This document shows positions 1 to 11,497 of a stretch of DNA of 64,000 bases, piece after piece. The first letter of the stretch is position 1. Each line of letters starts with the position of its first letter. A model generated the notes under the pieces. It had not been told where the DNA came from. It saw only the letters and a list, made by a program, of their open reading frames with translations, and ran no database searches. This DNA is from Epiperipatus broadwayi (lineage: Eukaryota > Onychophora > Udeonychophora > Euonychophora > Peripatidae): NCBI GenBank assembly GCA_028023455.1, contig JAQFVV010000013.1, positions 14,270,258-14,334,257 on the forward strand, given 5' to 3'. A program made the position numbers and the translations under genes.

Positions 1-1574
1 GGCAATTTTTTTGTCTTTCTCTTTTTATCTCAAGCTAGAAAAATCATAGTTTTATAAGCATGGATGCAGTAGTGATGATAATTTATATGTGCACAAGTAG
101 ATAGATGTAAGTATGCAGCTAAAAATTCAATATTTTAATTTCAAAAATTAAAAATATCACCATCAAGCAATAATAAATTTATTCTAAAGTTATGATTCTT
201 TCTTGTTGAAATCATAAAATAAATTTTGCATTGTATATATTTAGCTATACTTGTAGATAATTCAACACTTGTGAGTTTTTACATAAACCAAGATAGCAGC
301 CCATATTTTTGATAAATCTACAGTTTCAGGGGCCACTCAAAAATGAAAATGTCTGCTAAGAAACATCTTCATATTTACATTTTATTTTTTAATACTATTA
401 TTTTGTTTTTTAAAAAAATCATTGTGTAAAAATTAATTATAATATTTACAATTTATTTTCCTTTTTTTTAGATGAACTTATTAAGGGAGAAATGAAAAAT
501 AAATAAAAATATAATATTACTATTCATGTTGGCCATGCAATCTTATCAAGACCAATACTGCAGACTTTTCAGGAGGGCAGAATCCTGTACCTTTGTAAAT
601 AGTCCACTGCATCACATTCTGTGACAGGAAGATTCTAAATGCTTATCATTATGACAATTTAACAAAAAAACTGCTGACAAAAAAAATAATTGTATCAAAG
701 TATGATAGTATTAAGGATTTCTTGACACTTTCCTTGTTATAATATAAGTGAAAAAAAAATTAAAATAAAGCTTCTTACAGAAATGTATCAGTATTTATTC
801 CTTTTTTAAAATTTAGCAATTGATTTATTAATTTTATTTTAATTTAACAACTAACACATTTTTGGTAAATTATAAGCCCTTGATACTGTAAACTTATCAA
901 AAATATAGACTGTCACACTTAAAAACTCGCAAATACCAAAAATTCTTAGACACAGGATAAATTGATACAAATGAAAGAACATTTTTTATATTATTGTAAA
1001 AATAATTATGAGAACAGTTGTGTATAATTTTCAATCTCACATCCTTTTAAGTATAATTGGATAATCCTTTCATCAGATATATTTTTTTAAAAAATATTAA
1101 ATATGACTAAAACAAATAAAAAATGTCAAATGAAAAATGAATGTACATTTTACATAGAGACTTTCAATTTTTATTGAAGAAAGAAGTAATAAATAATTCC
1201 AATGTATAAATAAACACCATTTGCAAACTAATATAATAAATTTATATTAAAAAATAGAACAAAATAATGCTAAAAATATTTTTATTCTAAAGAAATAAGA
1301 CTTTATAATGGCAAGTTAAGTAGAGTTATAATTTAAATTATTTATAAAAATTACAAACAACCCAACTATTAAATCATTGAAAAGTAATGTCATTCTTATA
1401 CATGTAAAAAGAATAAAAATCATTTTCTTATTTAACAAAGCTCTCAGTAAAGTTATTTTGAAAGATTAAGCAATATATTAAAATTAAATTATTTTATCTT
1501 TGTGTTAATGTATTTGTAATTAATAAATAAATTTGATTCCAGCAGGATGTTTGTTACTGATACTGTCACTTTTA

Positions 1575-1712
1575 TCTATTTCACTCTATTCTTTAAATTT
1601 TCAATGCAAGCTTTGGGATCTTCTGTATTTTCAGCTATAAAATGTGGTAGCAGTAATGCATTAAGATTTTTTCCACCAGTATAGTTTCTTTCATTACAAA
1701 TTCAGCAAACGT
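1575..1712 (-). other. Possible exon or coding remnant, unrecognised
   Basis: Read on the minus strand, a long pyrimidine run ending in TTCATAG (about 1713-1740) is a good-looking 3' splice site. The sequence after it has coding-like composition in two frames. One frame is open from the putative acceptor (begins LHTFAEFVMKETI). The other carries GGKNLNALLLPHF followed by about 25 more residues to a TAG. A one-base slip in the A-rich run between them would join the two. I do not recognise the protein. It could be an exon of a host gene, a decayed transposon piece or chance; no matching donor site is obvious. Confidence 0.15.
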
Positions 1713-1983
1713 ATGCAGTCTATGAATATAAGAAAAAAAAATGTTTCCCTTACTATAATTACATTATTTTAAATAAAAGTTTTTTATTTATCATATTTTA
1801 AATGTTTTCTTAATTTTTTTTCATAAAAAATGACCACATCAAGCATTTATATATTCTAGCTGGTCTATTTAATAAAAGTTTTTGCTATTTCCAGAATGAA
1901 CTATTCCATTGAGATTTTTTTAGCAATAGCAATATTCACTTTCTTTGCCATATATAAAAGTATTAGTAGAAATAATTTTGGAA

Positions 1984-2296
1984 TTAAATCTGCACAATAA
2001 GTGAAAAATAGTGTTTGCTAACCTGTCAAGAAAGCAGTACAAACATATTTATAATAGCTTATACAGTATTTTGTCGCAGGGTAGGAACATACACTAATAA
2101 AAAGTTAGGTCATTATTTACAGGTATGATATGACAATAGTTTAAAGATATTTATAAAAGTATACATAATATGTTGTCCCAGTAGAAGCAATTTTTAAATT
2201 AAATCCACAAAGTATTAGAGAGTTATGCTGACGTTAGCCAGTGTTTGCATGGAAACTTTTCAAAGATATACTTAATAGCTTATACAGTATTTTGTC
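1984..2296. repeat. Diverged direct repeat, about 215-bp period
   Basis: Two stretches (about 1984-2077 and 2199-2296) both run from an ATTAAATC block through a GTGTTTGC-like block to the shared 3' core AATAGCTTATACAGTATTTT. The second copy has small insertions and substitutions. It may be an old local duplication or two copies of an unnamed dispersed repeat. Confidence 0.4.
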
Positions 2297-3051
2297 CTAT
2301 ATCCTTAATAAATTATATGCAAATTCCAAGAAGAAATCATTGTTAGCTATGAAAATATTCTGGAATCAAGACTGATATTTTGCTAATAAAGTTGTGTTTC
2401 CTGCTAATATGGAAAACTGAAGTAAACAGATTTAAGATAATTTATTGTATTTGCTTTTTACTTAATAATATAAAAATCTCAGAAAAATACTGTTTATGCT
2501 TTTTTTTTTGAAAAATTGTTTTCATATTTTTGTTTTCAACTTAAAAGCAAATTACAATTTAATTAACTACCAAAATGAAAAAGTATAAGTATACTGACAA
2601 ATATTTATTACTGTTCAAATAAAATTTAGATCAATAATTCTTATAAAAAATTAAAAAAAATCTCTCATAATCTAAAACTATATTTAACTTGTTTAAGATT
2701 CAAATCCTTCCTCTTTTATTTGAAGGATCCTAGTGATAATTTTGTCCATATTTGCAACATATTATTTTTACAAGTATTTCTCTATATAATCTTTACATTA
2801 TGTATTACAACTGCAAGCTTACAAATGAAAGACATTTTAAATGTTAATATTTGAACTTTGCTAAATAAAAAAATAAAGTACTAAACATACTTAAGTGTTT
2901 CAATAGTCATTTTTCATTATTTGTCTGCAATTCTATCTATTCAAAAAAAATTGTAAATTAAATATTTTTTTATTGAATTTAATTTAAAAAAAAAAAAAAA
3001 AATTAGACGAGTCATTACAAAAGAATGAAATAGGATTTAAAATACAAAATT

Positions 3052-3700
3052 ATGCATACTAATATTAACTCTTATTAAAACAGGCAAACCTCTCCATACA
3101 GTATTGCCACTCAGTGCAAGCCAGAGTAATCAATGGATGCCAGAAGGTTTGTGCATAAAATCCTCATCTAGTACCTACTCTTCCAATATTCCCAGACTAG
3201 TTTCTGGCTTGTGGCCTTCATCAGTGAGGAGCCTTCGATCTGAGAGCACTGCACCTAGTTCTTATGATCTAATGCAACCCTCCAGCATTCACCTTTTATC
3301 TCTACTTAACTACAAAACTATGAATCTTAAATTAAAAGCACAATAATATTTTCAATCCAAACTCATTAGCTTATATAGTCATATTAGGTAAGTGAGTTCA
3401 GACCTATATGACTATATAAGCTAATGAGCTTAGATTGAAAATATTATTGTTTTCAATTTTAAGACTCATAGTTTTGTAGTTAAGTAGAGATAAAAGGTGG
3501 CTGCTGGAAGTTTGCATTAGATCCCTCAATCTAAGTGCAGTGCTATCAGATCCAAGGCGCCTCACTGATAAAGGCTAGGCACTAGATGGGGATTTTATGC
3601 ATAAGTCTTCTGGCATTCATTGATTAATCTAGCTTGCACTGAGTGGCAATACTCTATGGTGAATTTTTCCTGTTTAATAACAGTTATAAGCAAGCATTAG
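3052..3700. mobile_element. Palindromic foldback element, family F, copy 1
   Basis: The left half (from TTATTAAAACAGGCAAA near 3073) is the reverse complement of the right half (ending near 3690 with CTGTTTAATAACAG). The symmetry centre is near 3395, where CATTAGCTTATATAGTC meets GACTATATAAGCTAATG. The arms include CCACTCAGTGCAAGCC and a block around GTGCATAAAATCC. The right arm lacks about 35 bases that the left arm keeps. There is no transposase frame; the 80-codon open frame at 3104-3346 is an accident of the repeat. This is a non-autonomous foldback or MITE-like element with at least seven copies in the window. Confidence 0.85.
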
Positions 3701-5790
3701 CTTAATATTAACTTTTCCAATTTTACACAGTTTTAATTACTTTCCTTGTCTGTAAGATTTCCACATCAATTTTAATATTAAACTATTATTACTTATTAAA
3801 ATATAAATTTACCTTCATTTAACCTATTTTTTTGCTGATTATTTCATTGGCTGAGTGAGATAAGTCTAAACTTTTAATTGGTCAATTCACAAACTCAAGC
3901 GTCAAAATATATCCATCTTTTAATATTATATTAACTTTAGTTTCATTTGTAAAAAATATATTAATAATTTGTCAGGTTATGAAAGTGAACAAAAGTTTTT
4001 TCAAAAATAAATTTTTACTTATAATTATAAAAATATTTGATAGCGGCAAATCTAAAATGAACGTTACTCACCAACTAAAAAGTTTTGCTGATGTCAGTGA
4101 TTTCTTTCCCAATTTTACATTGTGGAAAAGTAAATAATTTTTGCTAAAGTCTTAACTATTTTTCTAAAATAATTTTATTTTAGCATATTTTATCAAAATA
4201 ATTTATAATTGGTCAAAAAATACTTTTAAAATGGTCTAAAACATTTGTTTATCATTTTCAAAATGAAAGAAAAAAAATCATAACTCTTTAGTTATTGACA
4301 TTCATTTTCTTTGTTGTCAAAATTTAACAGCCAATCAGAATAAAGAAAAAATGGCCCTCTTCCTTTGTTAGATCTTTAATGTCAGTTTTATTGATTTTTT
4401 ACTTGTAAAATAATTCAAAAGAGGGCAGCATCTTACAGAACTTTTTTTAACCTTTAAAAATAACGCACAATCTTAATGGTAGTGTTAAAAATGATGGAAT
4501 TAGAGTGACTTGAAGCCATCATGAAACCATTATGTTTTTAGCTGTAACTAGCAAAAAATGAGTTAATAAATATTTTTATTTAGAAATGAAAGAAAGTTTT
4601 AAAAATCACATTTGACTTATACAAATATTAAAAAATTACATTATAATTTACCCTGTCTTATTTAACTATTTAAGCTTTCAACTTTCATCTTGTTATTAAT
4701 TCTTTATTATTTATCATAATATAATAAAATTGACCTCATTTGATAGATATTTGTCTTTAGAAATGAAATAAATTTAAAAAAAAAAATCACATTTGATTTC
4801 TGGAATTATTTAAAAAAATATATTTAATCAAACAAAATGTAGTCACATCATCAAAGTTCAGGTGGAGCCAATTCAATTTATAAAATGAATGAAATCTTTG
4901 TTGTTTCATATTTGATTTAAATATTTGAACAAACTTTTTTTAATAGCTACTAAATCTGTAAAATTATGCTTTAAAAGTTAATAATTTTTTCATAATTTTT
5001 ATGATATTGCTAAATATAATACCAACCAGGTAAATGACATCATTTTATAGACAGCTGTATTTACCATGATTATAATCTCTATAGTAACAATATTTAGAAG
5101 AAAATATTCTTTTATATTTAAAAAATAAAACATTTCTGTAAAAAATAAATATATAATAACATTTACTTTTCATTTTTAATAATTATTACATATTTACATT
5201 ACCAATACGATCATAAACTTTCCCAAAAATGAAGTTTTTACACCACCATATTTTTTTCTTGATGACCATAATATTTTCCTGAAGTGAACATGCAAGGTTT
5301 GATATTGCAAAATATATAATGGTATCCATCTTCAGAAGAGCTTGCAATTATTTGTTGGACTGACCATTGGCTTTCCAGGTCATCTATTGATTTTGTTTGT
5401 ATTTAAAATATTAGAAAATAAATATACATGAATTTTAAAACCATAAAAAAATCTTTACAAAATTTTCAACAGAGGGTGAAAAATGCAATTTTAAAAAACT
5501 GAAACATGGCTGTAATGTGTTACATTCTTTGTTTTTATGTTCAACAATGAATTTAAAATTAAACCATTATTACTCATCAGAAAATAATAAATTTGACTTA
5601 TTATAGATATTTTTGCTTACAAATGAAGTAAATTTTAAACAATTGTTAAACATTTAAATCAGAAAATGCATACATCAATTTAAAATATATTTTTATTCAT
5701 GCTGAGCATGCTTTCAATACTCTAAGTATCATAATCAGATCTTTTTTTAGTCTTGTTAAATTTTATTATATATTCTTACTTGCTATTTGT
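3701..5790. other. AT-rich non-coding DNA with a low-copy internal repeat
   Basis: I see no gene. A block of about 85 bp at 4691-4775 recurs, diverged, at 5553-5638; both contain a TTATCA/CTCATCA core, then AATTTGAC or AATTGACC, then GATATTT and an AAATGAA motif. A short part of it also occurs near 3770-3815. A second pair, with TTTAGAAATGAAA followed by AATCACATTTGA, lies at about 4580-4618 and 4755-4799. These look like old tandem or dispersed repeat debris. Confidence 0.4.
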
Positions 5791-5847
5791 AAAATTTACA
5801 TAAAGTTAAATTTTTTTACAAATTTTATGTAAATGTTTTTAGAAAGG

Positions 5848-6200
5848 CTACATTTTAGATAGAGGAATGTTAATGTCTTTTTTATTTATAACACATTTGC
5901 TCTTGGCTATAGTCCATGTTTCCTTAATTTTTATTTTTCTATCATCTCTGACAGTGCACACAATATACACTTTGGAGAAATCAAATTCATTGCCTGACTG
6001 CAGCTCATGTTCTAAAAATATTGATGAGTACTCATTATTTCTTTTTGTTCTGTTGTACAAGAAGTTTTGCTGGGCCATCTCATGAATAGTTATTCATAAT
6101 AAAAATATAAGTAATCTTTATTGTTTGCACTTAATTTTATAAATATTTGGTACATGACTTTCTTAGTTAGTGGATCTTTAGAATTCAATAATTTATTTAA
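5848..6200 (-). pseudogene. Penelope-like GIY-YIG endonuclease remnant
   Basis: The frame at 6078-5848 (76 codons) contains SSIFLEHELQSGNEFDFSKV, then RDDRKIKIKETWTI and CVINKKDINIPLS. This is the C-terminal half of the Penelope endonuclease, whose family pattern is H..ETGH..DF, R..R.i.EawyI and iNR..gl.LP. The N-terminal GIY-YIG part should lie at about 6200-6100, where only a decayed stretch (IFIKLSANNKDYLYFYY) can be aligned. It follows the RT remnant in the expected order. The left inverted repeat overlaps its stop at 5848. Confidence 0.7.
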
Positions 6201-6375
6201 TGAAGAAGGTGATTAGAAACTTACATTTTTCCATGTTTATGTTTTTTAGTCTTTGAGCCACATTTGTTGGTCAATTTTTTTTCTCACTGGAACTGGATTG
6301 TACTGGATTCTTTATTTTGTTATAATTTTTTTTTTATTGTGGAGTTAATTTTTTTCATGTTATATCACATGTTAT

Positions 6376-7192
6376 TTAGATCTCTGTTGTATGTGTCGAT
6401 ATTGTTTTTTGATCTGATTCAAATTTACAAAGTTTTAAATTTCTGTAGAGAAAAACTTTAAGACATAGATACTTATGAACTATGGGAGTTAGTGATTTGG
6501 AATGAATTATGCTTCTGACATTTATGAATTTTAGAGCCATTTTGTAGTTTAAACTATTGTTATGCCTTTGCATGTCTATAACCAAAAGTTTTATACTTTG
6601 GTTTTCATCTTCTTTTTCAATTATTCAAAATAAAGATTTTTGTGCTAGTTCTTGCTGAATTTTGATTATATCTTCATCTGCACAGATTAATGCATCATCC
6701 ATGGCAGAGATTCAAACTTTGATATAATTGTGTTTTTGATTTTAGCTAAATAAGACTGCATATAATCCCACTGAACAGTAGCCCTATTGGGCATCCTTAA
6801 TTCATTTTGTAATTTTTATATTTGTTGTATTTACTTGCTAATCCATTTTAATGCTTCAATTATATATATATATATATATTATGTCTGTTTTAGTTAACTT
6901 GTTGCAGCATTTCTTAAATTGATGCTACCTGAGGAACATGTCCATATAGTTCTTTCACATCTAAGAATGCAATTTTATTGTTACTGTTTATCTTCAGGTT
7001 TCTAATTTTATCAACAAATTTATTTAATGACATTATCATATATGACTCCAAATCTAAATCTTCGATTAGTCTGCAAGCAATCTTTTTTGGAACATTGTGA
7101 AAGTATGACCTTCCAAAGTATATTATTAACCTTAGTGGGAAGCTCTCTTTATGTAGCTTTATGTTTGAAAAAATTCTGGGTATTATAGTCAA
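6376..7192 (-). pseudogene. Penelope-like reverse transcriptase remnant
   Basis: The first piece (7192-6914, 92 codons) contains PRIFSNIKLHKESFPLRLII, which matches the Penelope pattern PRIYGLPKIHK..PLRPI. It continues through KFVDKIRNLKI and FLDVKELYGHVP, equivalent to the family FDVxSLFTxVP motif A. A second piece in another frame (about 6710-6620) reads MDDALICADEDIIKIQQELA, the counterpart of the YVDD catalytic motif and following helix. A third (6585-6376) has the VIDMQRHNNSL block that follows motif D in this family, where FLD..V.R is usual. The order RT motif A, YVDD, post-palm is correct for a minus-strand gene. The first aspartate of motif A and the MDD pair survive, but frames are broken between pieces. 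Confidence 0.75.
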
Positions 7193-7403
7193 GATTTGAG
7201 TTTGATCTCTCCAAGGCAGATATTATGCACACTGAGACAGTTGAAAGAAAAAAAATTAAGGTAGCATCAATAATAAATAGCTAAGGAGAAATGCACTATA
7301 AAAAAGCTAGCATCCTTCTATCTAAATAGTGACCTCTATAAAAACATTTACATAAAATTTGTATAAAAAATATAAAAAAAATTAAGAAATTTAATTTTAT
7401 GTA

Positions 7404-8546
7404 ATAATAAAATTCAACAAAACTAAAAAAAATCTATGATTATGATACTTAAGGTATTGAAAGAATAGCCAGCATGAATAAAATATATTTAAATTGATGT
7501 TTGCCTTTTCTAGTTTAAATGTTTTAACATTTATATTAAAATTGCAATTATACAGAAAAAAAAAGACAATTTTAATTGTCAAATTAACTGAAATAAATTC
7601 TAAATATTTACATTTTATTTCTGAAAATATTAAAAAAATGAAATCATAATCAACACAAAAAGTTTTATATGTGATCATTTCTAGAAATATTTTCATTTTC
7701 CCAAACCAAAAATCTTCATTATTAAACATTTGTTTTTAAAATGTGAATGAATAAATATTTATTATTTATTTCTTTTAAATTTAGCAAATTATGTTTTAAA
7801 ACTTTAAATTTTAAATATTTTTTGCACTATTACAATATTTTCAAACTTGCTATTACCAATTGCATGGATGACGTAGAATCTAAGCTTATAAGTGTCTTTA
7901 GGGTAAATTTGCATTGTCCAAAAATATAACATTCTGGTTTTAAAAATAAAATATTTTCATTAAAAATAAATTATTAATATTTTACATTCTTGATTTGTAA
8001 TAATTATAGTATAAATTATTATACAAAAAGAATCTTGAATTCACAAATAAACATGTTTTTGGTTATTTAAAGTATTTTTTCTAAACAATATTCTAAAAAA
8101 TTAGTGACATCAGACAATATCAAAATACAAAAGGATGACTTGTCAAGATGGGGTAAGATGGAACTAAAGCTCTCTTACCTTGCCAAATTTTCATTTTTCT
8201 GGCCATTTATAGAATTTATTCTGAATTAAAATTTTATATTAAAAATATATAAAAAAATAAGCATATTTAAAAATAAAGCTTGCAAAAATTCTCAATGGGG
8301 ACAAATAATTTTACAAATGAAATCTTCACATGAAAGAAAGATATGATTAAATTTTGAATAAAAAAAAAACAAATTTTTTTTCTGACATAATTTAAAAAAT
8401 TTACTTTTGAAATAAGTTTCTATTTCAAATCAGTTTGTGAGACTTCATATAATATATTTGAAACTTCATTGATACAAACTTGAAATAACTTTGTTTTGCT
8501 GTAAAATGAATTGGTTAAAGAATAATTGTCAAGGATATGTTATACA
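7404..8546. other. AT-rich non-coding DNA
   Basis: No gene or recognisable element. The open frames here (7397-7729 minus, 7747-7929 plus) are made almost entirely of AT-rich codons (F, I, K, N, Y) and resemble random AT-rich sequence. A weak foldback around 8140-8185 pairs GGGTAAGATGG with a CTCTTACCTTGCC block. Confidence 0.5.
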
Positions 8547-10313
8547 ACAGCTATATAAATATGTTTACATTAATAATAATTACACATAAAAAGCATTTTT
8601 GGTACATGGTTTTGTGACCTTGTCAATTGTTAAGCATCTATTTTAACAGTAATCAATTATTGCTGATAGAACACTATCTAATGTTTTATAATAACACCAT
8701 CTAGTGTTCTATTATGGAAGTAAACTAACAACAATAACAATATAAAACATCAGTAAAATAAAAGATTTTTTTATATAGTAATTTAATATAACTTCAAACA
8801 ATTGACCATATAACATAAGAATATGCAGAAGAAATAATACATGCACTATACAACCTTATATATACTGCCTTATATAATTTTCCATTAATTTTTAATTGAT
8901 CAGTAATTAACAATTATTAAGTTATATTTAATATAAACTGTTTCATATAATTATCTTCTTTTTGGGTCTTTAACATAATTTAAGGTTTAATAACTTTTAT
9001 AGCATCTATTTAAGTAGTGAATGCATAAAGCAGATTTATCATCATACCTATTAATTGCATTGTATATTCTTTGGCTTTCACTTCTGTTTACCTATAAGAC
9101 TGTATAAAATCACATTATAATGGTCACATTTACTTTTATATATGATTCTTTTTGTATCTTACATCATCTCTTAATTTATAATTGCCTACTAATTTATCCA
9201 CATTTTTGCTGCTCAACTATCCAATATGTATATGCTTATCAATATAATTTTTGTTTTTATTAATGTATTATAAATTTTGAATAATACAAAAATTTGATCT
9301 ATTTCTTATTTGAACTATTGTTACTGTCAACATTATAATTATTTTGGACAGAAATATTATTAAATACAGAGATTTTAGAATTAAAAAGTATATTTTTAAT
9401 AGTTTTAGGATTCTATCCATAATCACTGATATAATTTAATAAACTGTATACCTTAAAACTATTAAAATATACTTTTTAATTCTAAGAAATCTATATTAAA
9501 TAATAACATTTCTATAAAAAACAATTATAATGATGATAATAACAATAGTTCAGATAAGAAATGGATCAAACCTTCATATTTTCACAAAATTTAAAACACA
9601 TTAATAAAAGCAAAAACTATATTGATAAGCATATAAATAATGGATGATCAAATAGTAAAAGTATGATAAATTAATAGGTAATTATGAATTAAGAGATGAT
9701 ATAAAATAGAAAAATGAATAACATACAAAATTAATTGTGATCATTGCAATATGATTTACTATGGTCATATAGGAAACAGTTAAAGATAAGAAATGAAAAA
9801 TATAACAATGTAATTAATAGGTGAGATTATAAATCTGCTTTATATATTCACTACTTAACACATTTGATATAAAATAGATACTACAAAAATATTAAACCTT
9901 TAAATTACATTAAAAATCTAAAAAGAAGACAAATACATGAAACATTTTATATTAATTCTAACTTAAATACATGATAATAACTCATCAATTAAAAGTGAAT
10001 AGAAAATTATACAAGGTAATATATATAAAATTATATAGTGTATATATTATTTGTTGTGTATATTGTTATGTTATATAGTCAATTCTTTGAAATTATATTG
10101 AATCTCTAATATGAAAAAAAAATCTATTTTACTGATGTTTTATCTTGTTATTGTTGCAATTTTACTTCCATTATAGAACGCTAGATAGTGTTCTATCTGC
10201 AATAATTGGTTAATGTTAAAATAGATGCTAAACTATTGAAAAAAGCATAAAACCATGTGCCAAAAAATCTTTTATGTGTAATTATTTTTTATTTATATAT
10301 ATATATAGCTGTG
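8547..10313. repeat. Large palindrome (foldback element G), about 1.77 kb
   Basis: The arms, about 8547-9409 and 9451-10313, are inverted copies of each other with scattered mismatches and small indels, separated by a spacer of about 41 bases. Matching landmarks include ACAGCTATATA at 8547 with TATATAGCTGT ending at 10313, GATAGAACACTATCTA (left) with TAGATAGTGTTCTATC (right), and TTAAAAAGTATATTTTTAAT (left) with ATTAAAATATACTTTTTAA (right) around the centre. No coding frame is visible in either arm. A diverged piece of the same arm recurs at about 25985-26155, so this is a dispersed family and not only a local palindrome. Confidence 0.8.
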
Positions 10314-10800
10314 GTAAATGATTTTTTAGAAATTATTTATTATAATGTATATAAAAACAGCATAATGGATTTCATTAATTTCTGTTTTTGATAAATTATA
10401 ATGATTGGTTTTACACACACAGACAAAAAAAAAGACAATTACCAGAATCTATGAAATTTTAAATTATACAGTAAAAATTTTATAAAATATTTTTTTAAAA
10501 ATGTTAGCAATATGTATTTTAAAGAAATAAATTATTTACATTGTCTTTCAAAAATTTCTTATCCAACTACTAAATATTTTCTGAAAGACAAACTCCACAT
10601 GTACAATCTAGATTATATTAGTAATAATTAAAGGGTTGCTAGTCTTTCACATACACCTACAGTTGTTTTCCAGACAGCCAATCATATTTTTAAATAGCTG
10701 TCTTAAAAACGATCAGGCCATGACACACGACAGAGATTTTTGATAAGAAAAGGATGATACCAACCTTCTCTCAACTTAACTTATATATATATATATATAT

Positions 10801-10898
10801 TGTAATTATGATTGAAATAATATTTTTAACGGTTTAAAAACAATTACAAACAATCCTGTTTTTAAACCATTAAAAATATTATTTCAATCATAATTACA
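10801..10898. repeat. Near-perfect 42-bp hairpin
   Basis: Positions 10801-10842 and 10857-10898 are reverse complements with a single mismatch over 42 bases, with a 14-base spacer. The outer end is TGTAATTATGATTG. It lies between two simple-repeat tracts. It may be a miniature foldback element or the remains of a replication-slippage inversion. Confidence 0.85.
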
Positions 10899-10934
10899 AT
10901 ACTGTTTTTAATTAATGGATATTTTATTCATTTT

Positions 10935-10983
<49 letters not shown>
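10935..10983. repeat. (AC)n(AT)n microsatellite
   Basis: A run of about ten AC dinucleotides passes directly into about twenty AT dinucleotides. Confidence 0.95.
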
Positions 10984-10985
<2 letters not shown>

Positions 10986-11246
10986 CTAGTCTTAAGCATC
11001 TTGGCCTGAAAGCTTGAAAATATAAACATATTCATTTATTACTCACTGAGTTTTTATCTTATGATATTACAGCATGAAATCTTAGATTTACTACACTGCA
11101 ATTTTCTAGATGTAATATAATTTATCAGCAATGTATGCAAATAACATTTGTCTAAATTGCATGTTTTTATTAAATTAGTAATAATTGAAGATTATACTAA
11201 ATGCTATATCTCTTTTGCAAAAATAAAAGAAAAAGCTTTATAGCTA

Positions 11247-11497
11247 CTATTAAAATAGGCAAAACTCTATACATATTGCCACTCAGTACAAGCCAGAGTA
11301 ATCAATGGATGCCAAAAGGCTTGTGCATAAAATCCCCATCTAGTGCCTACTCATCCAATATCCCCAGACTAGTTTGTAGCTTGTGGCCTTCTGGATTGCA
11401 CTGAGTGGCAATATGTATAGAGAGCTTTGCCTGTTTTAATATGAGTTATGAGCAAGCACATGAAATGGTGATCATGTGATGTTTATTGGCTTTATAG
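11247..11497. mobile_element. Foldback family F, copy 2, internally deleted
   Basis: The left terminus (TATTAAAATAGGCAAAACTC, GCCACTCAGTACAAGCC, GTGCATAAAATCCCCATC) runs to GCTTGTGGCCTTCT near 11391. It then jumps to the right terminus (GCACTGAGTGGCAATATG, GCTTTGCCTGTTTTAATA). The flank AAATGGTGATCATGTGATG at 11464-11482 is the outermost terminal block that other copies share. Most of the palindrome interior is missing. Confidence 0.8.

Larger units (their letters stand above)
1..3050. other. AT-rich non-coding DNA, no recognised gene
   Basis: No open frame of convincing length or composition is present. Two patches are less AT-rich than the rest. One, at about 533-655, reads open for 40 codons on the minus strand. 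The other, at about 1575-1712, is also on the minus strand and is listed separately as a possible exon. A diverged direct repeat lies at 1984-2296, and an A-tract at about 2985-3002 precedes the first foldback element. Everything else is simple AT-rich sequence. Confidence 0.6.
5794..7403 (-). mobile_element. Decayed Penelope-like element with inverted terminal repeats
   Basis: The minus strand encodes, in order, a Penelope-type reverse transcriptase and the C-terminal part of a GIY-YIG-type endonuclease, both broken by stops and frameshifts. The coding core (about 7195 down to 5848) is bracketed by inverted repeats. Sequence at about 5794-5866 is the reverse complement, with small insertions, of about 7312-7403; the shared core includes CAAATTTTATGTAAATG. 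Penelope-like elements are known to carry long terminal repeats in direct or inverted arrangements, so the structure fits the class. No intact frame longer than 92 codons remains, so the copy is dead. Confidence 0.75.
10314..11246. other. AT-rich spacer with simple repeats
   Basis: Besides the hairpin at 10801-10898 and the (AC)n(AT)n tract at 10935-10983, both listed separately, nothing is recognisable. Position 10781-10800 is a short (AT)n run directly before the hairpin. Confidence 0.5.

Noticed and set aside
8547-10313. Autonomous transposon with long inverted repeats
   Set aside because: The spacer between arms is only about 41 bases and no arm contains a transposase-like frame.
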